Shown: positions 45,587-55,870 of the stretch, piece by piece
How positions within the stretch are numbered: position 1 is the first letter of the stretch
How the letters are laid out: the number at the start of each line of letters is the position of its first letter
Assembly (NCBI GenBank): GCA_013396915.1
Contig: VWZL01005135.1
Coordinates: 1 to 64,000, forward strand
Origin: Stercorarius parasiticus
Lineage: Eukaryota > Chordata > Aves > Charadriiformes > Stercorariidae
Reading direction: 5' to 3'
DNA length: 64,000 nt
Notes under the pieces: model-generated
The model's input: only the letters and a program-made list of their open reading frames with translations
Databases searched by the model: none
Told to the model about the DNA's origin: nothing
Program-made: the position numbers and the translations under genes

Positions 45587-47635
45587 ACTGAAATAAAACA
45601 TACACAAAGGAAGCAGTGATACTCAAACTCTGGAGCCCTCTCATTTTTTTGTCTCATGAGAGAAATGAGAGACTGGAAAGGTCTTAGTGACTTCTGTCTG
45701 TTTCTCCAGTGGCTTCTCTTCCCCAAAGCGTGAATGATTTCATCTGTCAATGGGTGCATTCCTAACTGTGTCATCAGAGGGCACAGGAGACCCGGGACTG
45801 AAGATCACCTGCAGATCTCCAGAGCACAGGACATGCGGAAGATGCCACCTGATGAGGACAGGCCGAGGGTCTTGTCCTCCGCGGGAGATGTTGCTGTCTG
45901 CCCACCCAAACACCCGCAGAGCACCCTTCAACCACATCTGCCCGGGCGTACCTGCAAGCTCAGCCCTGTATCGTGCGTCTCCTCCCCTTACCCAGCAGGT
46001 CACTTCAATACACAGGAAAATGGACATGGGGCTGGCTTGCGGAGCTTGCTCTTGACCAGTCTTTAGTGCCTGGTTTGTGTCTCAGCATTATCTTCTGGGC
46101 ACTTACCAACTGACTTTTAATGAACCAAGCCAGTTCCTTTCTGGGTACTAAATTAGGATTCAGTATTTTGCCACAAGACTTCGGACAATTGGCCCATTAG
46201 GTTTTTGCTTTCTGCCTTTGATGAAGCCCTTAAGTGGCCGTTTCAAGAATGTCGCCTTAAAAAGCAACTAAAATATCTGCCCTGTTGCTTTATTGTGCGT
46301 GTGTGTTTGCAGGAGCTGGCTGACTTCTGTTCCACCTCCCGCATGCCCTGCAGCCCAGGCTGTCAGCACAGGGCTCCTCGTTGGCAGGTGCTGCAGTTAC
46401 GACCGGCACATAAGGTGGCTGGGTTTTAGCACCCAAATGGGGAAAAATACCCCTCTGATTGTAGGAGGTGCTGGGAGGCAGCAGCAGAGAGCGGCCTCGC
46501 ACACGGGAAGGAAAACCGAGCCGAGCGCTGTGAATCCCTGGGAGCGGTCTGCTTCTGACCCGTGCTGCGCTTGCCCGGAGAACAGCCCTGCTCCCCCGTC
46601 TCCCTGCGCCCCTCTCCCCTTCCTCCCTGGTCACTAGCAGGCGGGGAGGTGACAGGGCTGGCAGTGACAAGTGACAAAAGGGAAGGCAAGGCCAGCGCCC
46701 AGACACTGCCGTGACACATCTGCTTTGTTCCTTCCCCTCTATATTGTACCCAGTCGGGTATCCACCGCTCATGCCGCTCCCCCAGCCACCTGTGTGCTGC
46801 CGTGTTGGAGCACCCCAGGAGACAAGGGCTCCTCTGCCTCTATTTTCATCCGCAAGGATGAACGCTTCACTCCCACGTGCAGAGAGAAGCAAACGGACTG
46901 GTGCTGAATTGGGAACTGATGGGGGACGTCTGGTGCGGGCCCCTGCTGTGTGCCTTGCTCTGCGCGCCCAGCACCACCCTCCTAATTAAGACGTTGTTAA
47001 AAATTCAGCCCAATTTGGATGCAGAGGGAGGCTGCGGGGGTCACACTCTGCGCACCAAGCTGTCCTTGCACCGCTGCCCGCAGCCCTGCGGAGGCGGAGA
47101 AAGCCGGAGCCGAGTCCCATTTCCTTCCCAGGGACGAGGATCTGGATGGCTCTCGGATGCAGATTCATCATCGGAATGAAGGGAGAGGGAAGGACAGGGA
47201 ATCGCCCTCCCGCGCCGTGCCTGGAAAGCGGCGCTGGGTCCCGTGCTCTAGGCAGCAGCCACGCTGGCACGTCCCTGGCTGCGTCACGTTCACTGTCACC
47301 GCTGCCCCGGGGTACCCCCCGTCGCAAAGCCCTGCGCTCTGATAAAGAGTTAAGGCACTCTCAGAGGCAGTTCTGTGAGAACATTTCTCAGAGGGCAGTG
47401 CACTTTTATTCGAAATAATTTTCCATTCCATTTATATCTATATAATAGGAGGTGGCTCTGGGGTCTGAGTTTTCCATAGCCCCAGACCTCATTTCCCTGC
47501 CTGGGCCTGACCCCTGCTCAGCTTCCCCAAGAATAACAGAGGAAAGTTCAACGGGAGAGAAAGAGCCACGGGGCTGAGCTCCCGCTGCTGCCTCCCCATG
47601 CTGCAGGCACGCAATTAGACTCATTAATAGAAGAG
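45587..47635. other. No gene seen
   Basis: Contains an acceptor-like TGTGTTTGCAG near 46312 with a short open continuation, judged insufficient. CpG density is moderately raised at 47090-47330. No recognised transposon or RNA gene. Confidence 0.4.
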
Positions 47636-47699
47636 ATTATATATACATATATGTATATATATTATATACATATATATATTATATACATATTATATGTAA
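47636..47699. repeat. AT-rich palindromic microsatellite
   Basis: Alternating TA with CATA/GTATA interruptions. Positions 47638-47661 form a perfect 24-base palindrome centred between 47649 and 47650, and related TATATACATAT blocks recur downstream. Such arrays extrude cruciforms easily and are often length-variable. Confidence 0.9.
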
Positions 47700-48844
47700 C
47701 AGAACGTGTACATTTATATGTATACAGGAAAAGCCCCGGAAAGAAATGTACCTGGAATGAGATTTCCAAGCAAATACAGCAGGAGAGGAGCTGAGGACGC
47801 TCGCCGCAGTCTCTTCTCGGTTCTACAGCAATATCTTGCTTGTCAATAGAGATGATATGGTTTGGTACTTAGCCAATGGAAAAATTACTCTTTCTGCTAA
47901 AAACGTTTTGATTTTTAAAAATATTTCTTATTAAAGAGTTTTTGGTTAAAAACACTCAAAAGCATTTTGTTGCTTGCTTGCGTTGTTTGGGAGCAGGGAG
48001 CATCCTTCATGAGCAAACACGCAGTTTCACAGAACCAGGCCGGGCAGGCCGGAGTCCGGGCGAGAGTTCTGCTTCACGCAAAAATCACCCTTGAGAGGAA
48101 TCACCCCGATCAGCCCCCGCAGCCTCTCGCCCCGCAGCCACCCTGCCTTGGCTGCAGCCGTCACCCCCCGGGCCGTCACCCCCCGTGCGATGGCCACCGG
48201 CCCAGGATGGGGCTTGCCACGCTGCGCTGGGCGGACCATTTTGGATGAGTCTCCTGGACACTAGAGCGTGGCATCTCCTCTTAATCCAACCGCTGCCTCC
48301 CCTGGAGAGAGCCCGGCATTTCCCTAACCTTAAGCCTGATAAATGCAATGAAGTTCTTCGTCTGACAAACCCAGAGGGAAAGCGGTTCCCATGCCGGGGG
48401 CTTGGGAAGTGCCCATGGGGGACATGCTTCGGTGGAGTTCCCCTCCAGGACCGCAGCACCAACCACCTTGGCACGGGAGGAGGTAGAAAATGTTTGTGTT
48501 TACGTGTCAGAAAAACAACTAGTATGTAAAAACGCCTGCTTAGACAGATAAGCTTCGATTAAAATCCAGAGAAAGACAGCACCTAATGAAAACCCTGGCT
48601 ATTTTTTGCTGCAGTCCAGTGAATTCATCGCTCTCAGCTGACAGAGGTTTAATCATGAATAGTTCTGTCTATTGTGCACCACTGAAAACACCGGAGCAAC
48701 TTCCAGTTCCCCTGCAGCCCATACAGTTTTAGGAAGTCTCAGCTACCCGTTTCTCTCCTTTCCTTCCCACACAGCTGCCTCCTGCCTTCTCCCGAAAGGC
48801 TGCAGGCACTGGAAGCAGCTGAGCTCATGAGAAGGGCACCAGGT
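47700..48844. other. No gene seen
   Basis: AT-rich to about 47970, then GC-rich with a small duplication (GCCGTCACCCCCCG twice near 48155-48190). No recognised feature before the CR1 copy. Confidence 0.45.
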
Positions 48845-49328
48845 CACAGAATCACAGAATCACAGACTGGAGGGAGTTGGCAGGGACCTCTGGAGATCAC
48901 CCAGTCCAACCCCCTGCCAGAGCAGGGTCACCCAGAGCAGGTGGCACAGGAACGCATCCAGCCGGGTTTGGAATGTCTCCAGAGACGGAGACTCCACCAC
49001 CTCTCTGGGCAGCCTGTGCCAGGGCTCTGCCACCCTCACAGGAAAGAAGTCCCTCCTCATGCTGAGATGGAACTTCCTATGCTCAAGTTTGTGCCCTTGT
49101 CCTGTCCCTGGGCACCACTGAGCAGAGCCTGGCCCCATCCTCCTGACACCCACCCTTTCAGTATTTATAAGCGTTGATAAGATCCCCCCTCAGCCGTCTT
49201 TTTTCCAGACTGAAGAGACCCAAATCCCTCAGCCTTTCTTCAGAAGAGAGATGTTCCAGTCCCCTCATCATCTTTGTAGCCCTTTGCTGTCCCCTTTCTA
49301 GCAGTTCCCTGTCCTGCTTGAACCGGGG
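48845..49328 (-). mobile_element. CR1 retrotransposon, 5'-truncated, copy C
   Basis: About 485 bases in minus orientation with an intact 3' tail of three consecutive octamer-like units (ACAGAATC at 48845-48870). It matches copy B (35080-35544) closely. The two share the 8-base deletion relative to copy A (here at 49096/49097), the TGA after LINAYKY (49158-49160), and the CTTTCTAGCAG and CTTGAACCGGGG variants. Minus-strand frames give [18 protein letters not shown] and [16 protein letters not shown]. The 5' truncation is at about 49328, some 20 bases short of the copy B truncation. Confidence 0.95.
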
Positions 49329-51088
49329 TTCCAGGGACTGGCAGGGGACAGAAAGGTCCTTCCCTCAAAAGCTGCCTGGGCAGGCGTGTGTCACGCATGG
49401 GGTATTTTTCAACTCAGCTCTCTCAGCAGCAGCTCGAGGAGGTCCATCAGGATCCTCCTCCTCCCCTTGCTGTGCCAGGAAGGAGTCACTCTGGCGCTGG
49501 CTCTTCATGAAACAGAGACTCTTCATTTAATTCATGAATTATTTGGTGTCATTTTTAGGTTCTGCTTCTCTGTTCAATACACATCTAGTGCAACATCTTG
49601 GCTATTGACCCATTCAGATACCAAATCTGCCAGTCAAATACAGAAACTCACAGCTTTGGGCTGATGCCCGAGTCTGTTTAGGAAGTGCTGAAACAAAGAC
49701 TGAGAGGAAAAGAAACCGCAAGGAATGAGTATGAAAAACAAGTGGAGAGAAGAAGGGAGAGAGAGAGATAGCTAACAAATGCTGGGATGCAATGCTTTAC
49801 ACCCCGCTGTGACGGGGAGGACTCCTCTGCCCTGACAGCCCAGCACAGACCACTCTGTTGGTTAAAACAGAAACAAAACAGTAATACTGAGAATCAAAAT
49901 ATACGGAATTGAGTTTCCCAAAACTACCAGCCCCACAAGAGTTTCCATCATTAATACACTTGCTGGACTGTGCCAAAAAGGGACGGAACTGAAAGACACA
50001 GAGGGCTTCTCAACACCGCGGTCAGAAGTGTGGCTGCAGGAAGGGATACCCCCCTGAGCTGGCTCTTAATGAGCTCTGAGCTCATTAAACCTGAGCGGAG
50101 CCTGCTGCAGGTAGGGCCAGCACGGCTGCTGCGAGCCGGGCAGCTGTGCTACAGAAACGGGAGCTAACGGCGAGATGGGATGTGTGTATGCAACCCAGAG
50201 ACACGGCGATTCCCAGATGAGCTTCCTGAGAAGCAAGGTCAGTGAGAACGGATGCCAACAACATTTCAGTATCAGGTCACATCCAGTTTTTCACTTACAG
50301 CCTCAAAGGACCCCCAACATGGAATCACTCCATTTAAGCTGGACCAGAAACTGCTAATTTCTGTAAATTCCTCACCAAGCTGCTAAAAGCTGTCTCGACC
50401 TTCCCTCGGCTCCTTCCCGAGTTGGTTCCGTGATGGCGGGACTCAGAGAACACTGGTCACTGTGGTCTATCAGCAGACACATCCCTACAACTCGTGCAAC
50501 TCCGCTGCTCTTTACTGCAAAGACACCAACACGTGCCACGAACACAGGGCAGAGTAACACGCTGTCCCCAGAGAAATCATCCTGCACTTCATGAAGAGGA
50601 CTTTTGGGATGGCTGCAGGAACATCTTTGCAGCTGGCCGCTTCTTGAATGTCCCGATGCAGGCTGCTTTGCAGCCCTCCGCACCGGCCCGGCTGCCTACG
50701 GACCCTGTGTACATCATGGGGTGCTGAAATTCCCATTGCTGGGTTGGGAAGAGTTATATATTTTAGAGTTTTCAGTAACTCCACAAGATTCAGCAAGCGG
50801 AAGCAAAAACCAAGCGTCCTTCGGAGCACAGGGATTTTTCTAAGATGCAGGGGCTCAGCAGCTTGTAAAGCATGTGGTGCCCATATCTGCTATAACGCCC
50901 TGGGCTCTGCTTTGGGCGCTGACTCCAGCCCCAGCCAGGACATGGGTTTTCCACTTCTAGATGCCCGCCTGGAGGCCACCCAGCCAGGTGTGCCCCAAAG
51001 TGGCCCCCGAGCCACGCTTGCTCCCCAGGGCAGGACGCCTGCGCCTGCAGCTCCGTGAGCAGCTCCGCAGACAACGCAGCGGCCGAAC
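49329..51088. other. No gene seen
   Basis: AT-richer at 49500-49980 (a GA-rich patch AGAGAGAGAGATA near 49758) and GC-richer after. No recognised exon. Confidence 0.45.
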
Positions 51089-51171
51089 AAATCATAGAAT
51101 CACAGAATGGTTCGGGTTGGAAGGGACCTTAAAGATCATCTAGTTCTGACCCCCTGCCCTGGGCAGAGGTC
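51089..51171 (-). mobile_element. CR1 3' tip, severely 5'-truncated
   Basis: Only the last 80 or so bases of a CR1 in minus orientation: the tail octamers (ATCATAGAATCACAGAATGG), then GTTCGGGTTGGAAGGGACC, TTAAAGATCATCTAG and CCCCCTGCCCTGGGCAGAGG. No coding part remains. Very short CR1 insertions of this kind are common in birds. Confidence 0.93.
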
Positions 51172-51829
51172 CCGTTACCTCCTCACCCCAGACTGCAACA
51201 GCAGAGGGAAAGGAGGAGCACCCTGAGCCCACCCCGGTGGCAGCTTCTTGCTTACCTACATCAAACCAGCTCAAACCCCTCCACAAACCCCGTCGCGGCG
51301 CTTTGCTGTAAGGACCAGCCGGGGCAGGGAAGGGAGCCACGCACACCTCCCTTCTTCAGGCCGGGGCTGTCAAGTCAGCAGGGAAATAATAAACACTTCT
51401 CTAAACTTCCTAAATGTCAAGAAAATATTTACAGGGCCCACTTCTGCAAAGCACGCACTCCAGCCCAAAGGGCACACAGGCACACTTCGCTGGGCGCTGC
51501 CTGGCATGCTTTTTGCCATGATTTTTATTAAACATTTGCGGTTTTCCTGCTGAAAAACCCAGCGAAAGATTAATGCCAAAAAAGTGACTCCTCTGGGGCT
51601 GAAACTGTCAGGGAGCCAGGACGCAGGGAATTACGGAGCCTGCGTGTCCGTTCCTTCCCTAACATACTTTACAGCCAGAGAAACGAGACCCAGCCTGGCC
51701 AGGACTGCAGCACGTTTAGGGGGAAATCTGTGCTAATGCTGACTGCGCTCTGGAGACACAGCGAAGACTCCAGGCCCACACTCATGAACATTTCACCAGC
51801 AAATAAATTCATATAAAAACATGTATGTG
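51172..51829. other. No gene seen
   Basis: Unremarkable sequence. AT-richer at 51370-51560. Confidence 0.45.
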
Positions 51830-51852
51830 TTTTTTTTTTTTTTTTTTTTTTT
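51830..51852 (-). repeat. T23 homopolymer (A23 on minus strand)
   Basis: Twenty-three consecutive T. On the minus strand it would be a poly(A) run following CCCATTTTAAAGC, but no AATAAA-like signal or recognisable retrocopy precedes it, so it is listed as a simple repeat. Confidence 0.95.
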
Positions 51853-52199
51853 GCTTTAAAATGGGATTGCTATGGTCTCTAATTTTCTCTAGGCTGTAAT
51901 CGTAACTCTGCAATGCCTCCCAGCTGTTGAAATCCTGCGCTAGCCATGGAAATGGGCTGAGCGTGGAGCTCGGCTCCTGGGAGGTTTCCAGCACGGGCTG
52001 GAGCCACGCCGTGCTGCAACCAGAAGAGGCAGGTTGGCACCAGGACAAGTGACATGCCCGGGTTCGGTGTTGCTGCGCGGCACCGCTGCTGCAGTGGATG
52101 ATGCCACCGGTGCAGCCGAGGGTGGGCCGAGCTCCTGCTGCGACCCCCGGGGCAGCCGCGGGTGCCCCAGCCTGCGCGTGGGAGGGCAGCGCTTCACCG
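51853..52199. other. No gene seen
   Basis: Short GC-rich interval with no recognised feature. Confidence 0.4.
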
Positions 52200-52860
52200 C
52201 AGCACCAGCCTGCAGTTATTTCCAGCTTCAACTATTACACTTTAATGAAGGTTTTCTAATGAGCTGTTTAAATAGTAATTAGAGGCCTGCACTGGAGAGG
52301 GAGATAAGTCTTGTGGGTATCTCGCCCTGCGAGAAAGGACCTGATAAGAAAGAACTGAATGATTTTCTTCTGGGATCAATTCCAACAAGCAATTATCCCC
52401 TTGATACCACGCTGCTTAATCAGGAGCAGATTGAAAAAACACTTGACAGTGGCTGGCGATGAACGGGCCACTTTCCCAGCATCGCACAGGGGAAGGCTGG
52501 AGGCTTTACGCCAGTACCTGAGATAGGAGATGATGCAAATGGTGCTGATAGCTCATTTGATTTACAGAAAACAATAAATTCTGTTTTTTATAATCTTCAC
52601 ATAGACAGAGGAATCATCAGCTTTGATTCCTGATGTGTTCCCATCTCAGCTATTCAAAGGGTTTAGGTTTTGTTTAATTTCAGGTGCTGGGCTTCAGTGA
52701 CTTGCTAATGCTGACCAGGAACCCGACTGCAGCTCCTTCACCGTTTGGAGCACAATGGCTCCCGTTCTGCCGTGAGCTGCTCTCCCCCGGCAATTAACAC
52801 CCAACAGATGAGCCGAGCTGTGACAATTGTGCAGGACAAGATGACTCACAGACTTGGCTA
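52200..52860. promoter_or_regulatory. AT-rich block, candidate conserved noncoding element
   Basis: A long non-repetitive AT-rich block with many plausible transcription-factor sites: AGTAATTAGAG (homeodomain), GATGCAAATGG (octamer-like), AAACAATAAA (Sox/Fox-like), several GATAAG or AGATAAG (GATA) and CAATTATC/CAATTAAC. It lacks extended open frames, simple repeats and transposon signatures. This is the strongest enhancer-like block in the window by composition. The evidence is composition and motif density only. Confidence 0.35.
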
Positions 52861-54399
52861 AAAACTTACTAGTTATCCTCTGATGTTGTTGGAGAGTTAA
52901 GTAAGCTCGAACATTTTAATAGGCTTATTTTCTCACCATTCTACCGCCTCAGGTGATCCTTTGTGTTGCAACACAAAATACCGTATCATGGGATTATTAG
53001 AAAAAAGAAAGGCACGTGCTCGAATCGTCATTTTTGTTCTGTCACACCCTGCCAGTGCCAATATCTGGTAGGGACTCTGGCAAACGGTGAAAGTAGCAAA
53101 CGGTGCAAATAGCAATGGTGTGAACAGATTTGGCAAATTGCAGGAAGAGCAGCCAAGAGGGATATTTTTTTGAGGCTGGGGTATTACTTACTATCGGCAG
53201 TGCAGCATAGCTAGGAGATGTAATGGTATAGCAGGACACAGGGGACAAAACTCCGGTGCCCATATGCGTGTAAGGAGCACAGGCAGGGACACGTTGAGGG
53301 GTGACGGGGGGTAGAAGCATATGGCCCTTCGTTAACTGCAAAGGCAAAAGAAAATCTACAAACAAGTCTTCTGGACAGTCAGAGCACAGTTACGGGAGAA
53401 CACACACCCGAGTCCCGAATGCAGGGATGGGAAGGGCTTTGCTGCGTTACTGAGGCTGGGCTTTGCTCCTGCAGTGCCGTGTCCTCTCACCCGTGCAGGA
53501 ATTGAGTTAGGGTTTTTTTACGCTGGGACAAGGTGTGGAAACCTGTTTTTGGGGGGACTCGGAGCCTCCTCCTAATTTCCAGCCTGGCTTCACTCATGGC
53601 ACTTTGCACCCTGGTTCCTGTGCGTTGTTGTCTTAGCTCCACGTCTCTCCTCCCTCTACGTGCAGGCAGTGAGAGCAGGGAGAGCCCCTTGCAGCCAGCC
53701 CCGCTCCTCAGCCCACCCACCACTCCACGCTCTTTTAGGTCTCACCTTGTACAACGGCATCTCCACTTCCCTGAGCTGCCTACGGATTTCCCTGCAGCTT
53801 CCACCTGACTTCATCTGTTGGGGACCAGAACTGGCCACTATCATCACACAGGGGTTATCCAAGCAGGGTAAAGTCAGAGCAAAGAGCCTTCTAGCCCAGG
53901 AACCTGCCTCGGACACTCACTGGGTGCTGATATTGAAGTGTTTCCTGATACAGTGGAGCCAGCTTTAAAGTTCCCTCCTGCCAAGGGGGACACACCTCAG
54001 GAGCCCTTATTCCCTGAACCCTTTCCCAGTGCCTGCTCACACCCTTGGACTGGTCCTGCCACAATGTCAGATCACGTGGGAGCCGTTCACCTTGCAACCA
54101 TGGCAATACCCCCTCCTTTATTTGGCCAGGTTTACCGTTGCCGTTGCAGTGCACTGAACTGGCTTCCTGGCTGGTCAGAGGAGCCTCAGCGGCTGCGGGA
54201 GCTCAGCAGGGTGCCCCAAAGAGAGGTGGGTGGAGTGGGACCTTCACCTTTTGGCAGCAGTGACATGTTAAAGTTAGTCAGGTCATCCCATGAAATCACA
54301 TCCTGTGAGATGGAAAGGAGAGCAAGGCACCGAAGAGTGAAACCTCCCCAGGTTTCAAGAACAAACATGCTCGGGACATTGAGGGATGTAGATGCGTGG
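52861..54399. other. No gene seen
   Basis: Includes open frames at 53533-53808 and 53660-53968 (+) without domains. The sequence directly upstream of the + strand CR1 (54180-54399) may belong to the same insertion, but I could not match it. Confidence 0.4.
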
Positions 54400-54633
54400 T
54401 TAAGATTGCATACTAGGAAAAATTTCTTCACCAAAAGGGTTGTCAAGCATTGGAAGAGGCTGCCCAGGGCAGTGGTGGAATCACCATCCCTGGAGGTATT
54501 TAAAAGCCGGGCAGACGTGGTGCTGAGGGACGTGGGTTAGTGGTGGGTTTGGCAGTGTTAGGTTGATGGTTGGACTCGATGATCTTAAAGGTGCCTTCCA
54601 ACCTAGACCATTCTATGATTCCATGATTCTGTG
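54400..54633 (+). mobile_element. CR1 retrotransposon 3' end, + orientation
   Basis: The only CR1 here in plus orientation. It reads as the ORF2 C-terminus ([39 protein letters not shown]) ending at TAG 54538-54540. This is followed by the short 3' UTR (GGTTGGACTCGATGATCTTA, GGTGCCTTCCAACCTAG) and three tail octamers ATTCTATG ATTCCATG ATTCTGTG at 54610-54633. The frame is intact through the preserved part. The exact 5' limit is uncertain by tens of bases. Confidence 0.93.
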
Positions 54634-54899
54634 ACAACATCCCACAACCAAAAGCAGGACCTCTGCACCACGTATTTGGTTTCTACAACATCGTACTGCA
54701 AAGGGCTCCAAATCCAACTGTGCATCACGCAGAAACGGGCAGCGCTTCTCCCCCTCCCCTCTTTCCTCTGCCCTGTTTCAGTGACTAAGGGCTGACTCCT
54801 GCACCGGGGCCTTTTGCATTGTTTGAGTTTGTCGGGCTCCAGCTGCATGTCAGCTCCACACCGGAGCTGCACATCCCTCCGTTCATGACTCTTTGACTC

Positions 54900-55870
54900 T
54901 GCCATTTCATCTGACTCCTTGTTTTCCTATCCTGAAGGGCATCCAGTTCTTTGTGCGTAATTTCCCCCAACTCCTTTGTTTTGATGATGATTCCCAATTA
55001 CGGGTAATTACCAAATTTCATTAGTAATTTCTATGTTTTGTGCCAAGGCCATTAAAAATACGAAGCAACATCACTTCCAAGGCTGATTTTTGAGAAACCC
55101 ATCTAGCACAGTCCTTGCAGCCCAGCACCTTCCTCTCCAATTGGTTTAACATTTCTCCTTTACTGAAGACCAGACAACTTAGATATATCCTGTCTGCTTT
55201 GTTGAGAAGATCAGGTTTTTTATCTACTCTGGCATCATTTACTTTCAGAAAATCCATATCTCATCTTATCCATTTTCCATGTTCTTAATTATTCCCTATT
55301 TTAATGTTTATCCTAAAGCTTTGCATACTAATAGACTCTTACGTGCCAAGAACACATTCTCCCTGCCCCGATAAATAGACCTCTATTTGCTGTTCTCCAG
55401 CCAAACCATCCAACCCCTGTGGTCTGACAGATTTATTACAAACCCTTCTTCCGTGACTTCAGCTTTGTGCCAGCCCCTTCTCATTTCTGGAGGAGAAGCT
55501 AGCTGGTCCTACCTGTTTGCATGCTCAAAGATCCTTGACTGGTTGTGGCATTTCCCGTCCCCATGCACTGCCACTGGTCACCCTGCCTCCCTCCCCTTGG
55601 CCACCATCCCCAGCGCTACCAAAAATCTGGGCACAAGCTTTCGTTTTGTTCCTTTCAGGACTATACGTAGATTATCTTTAGTCTCTGTCCCATCCTCAGC
55701 TCATACCAGCCCCACTTCTTTCCTGCTTCCCCTTTAATCTATATAGCTGGACAGATTCCAAGAGTTGTGCAACCCATCTTTTGCTATTTCCTTTAATAAC
55801 CTGGACAAGGTTGGATTCTGCCTTACTTTCAGACTTGCTTGCTTTACAAAAATTGCATAATCGCTTTTTA
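54900..55870 (-). mobile_element. Ancient CR1/L3-like ORF2 relic
   Basis: Three blocks on the minus strand occur in the order expected for a CR1-clade ORF2. At 55774-55866, KAESNLVQVIKGNSKRW resembles the lysine-rich segment before the RT domain. At 55150-55209, LLNKADRIYLSCLVFSKGEM resembles RT motif A and its approach (KADR.YLDF.KAF). At 55021-55101, WVSQKSALEVMLLRIFNGLG resembles the VPQGSVLGP..F.IFINDL motif, followed at DNA level by ATGAAATTTGG..ATGAC..AAATTGGG-like sequence to about 54902, where the motif C aspartates would lie. It is heavily mutated, with stops and frame changes. The middle (55270-55740) could not be aligned by eye. It is much more diverged than the other CR1 copies, so probably an old, pre-avian insertion. 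Confidence 0.55.

Noticed and set aside
46290..46430. TGTGTTTGCAG acceptor with open continuation ELADFCSTSRM
   Set aside because: The tract is largely a GT-rich microsatellite-like run; no donor and no homology.
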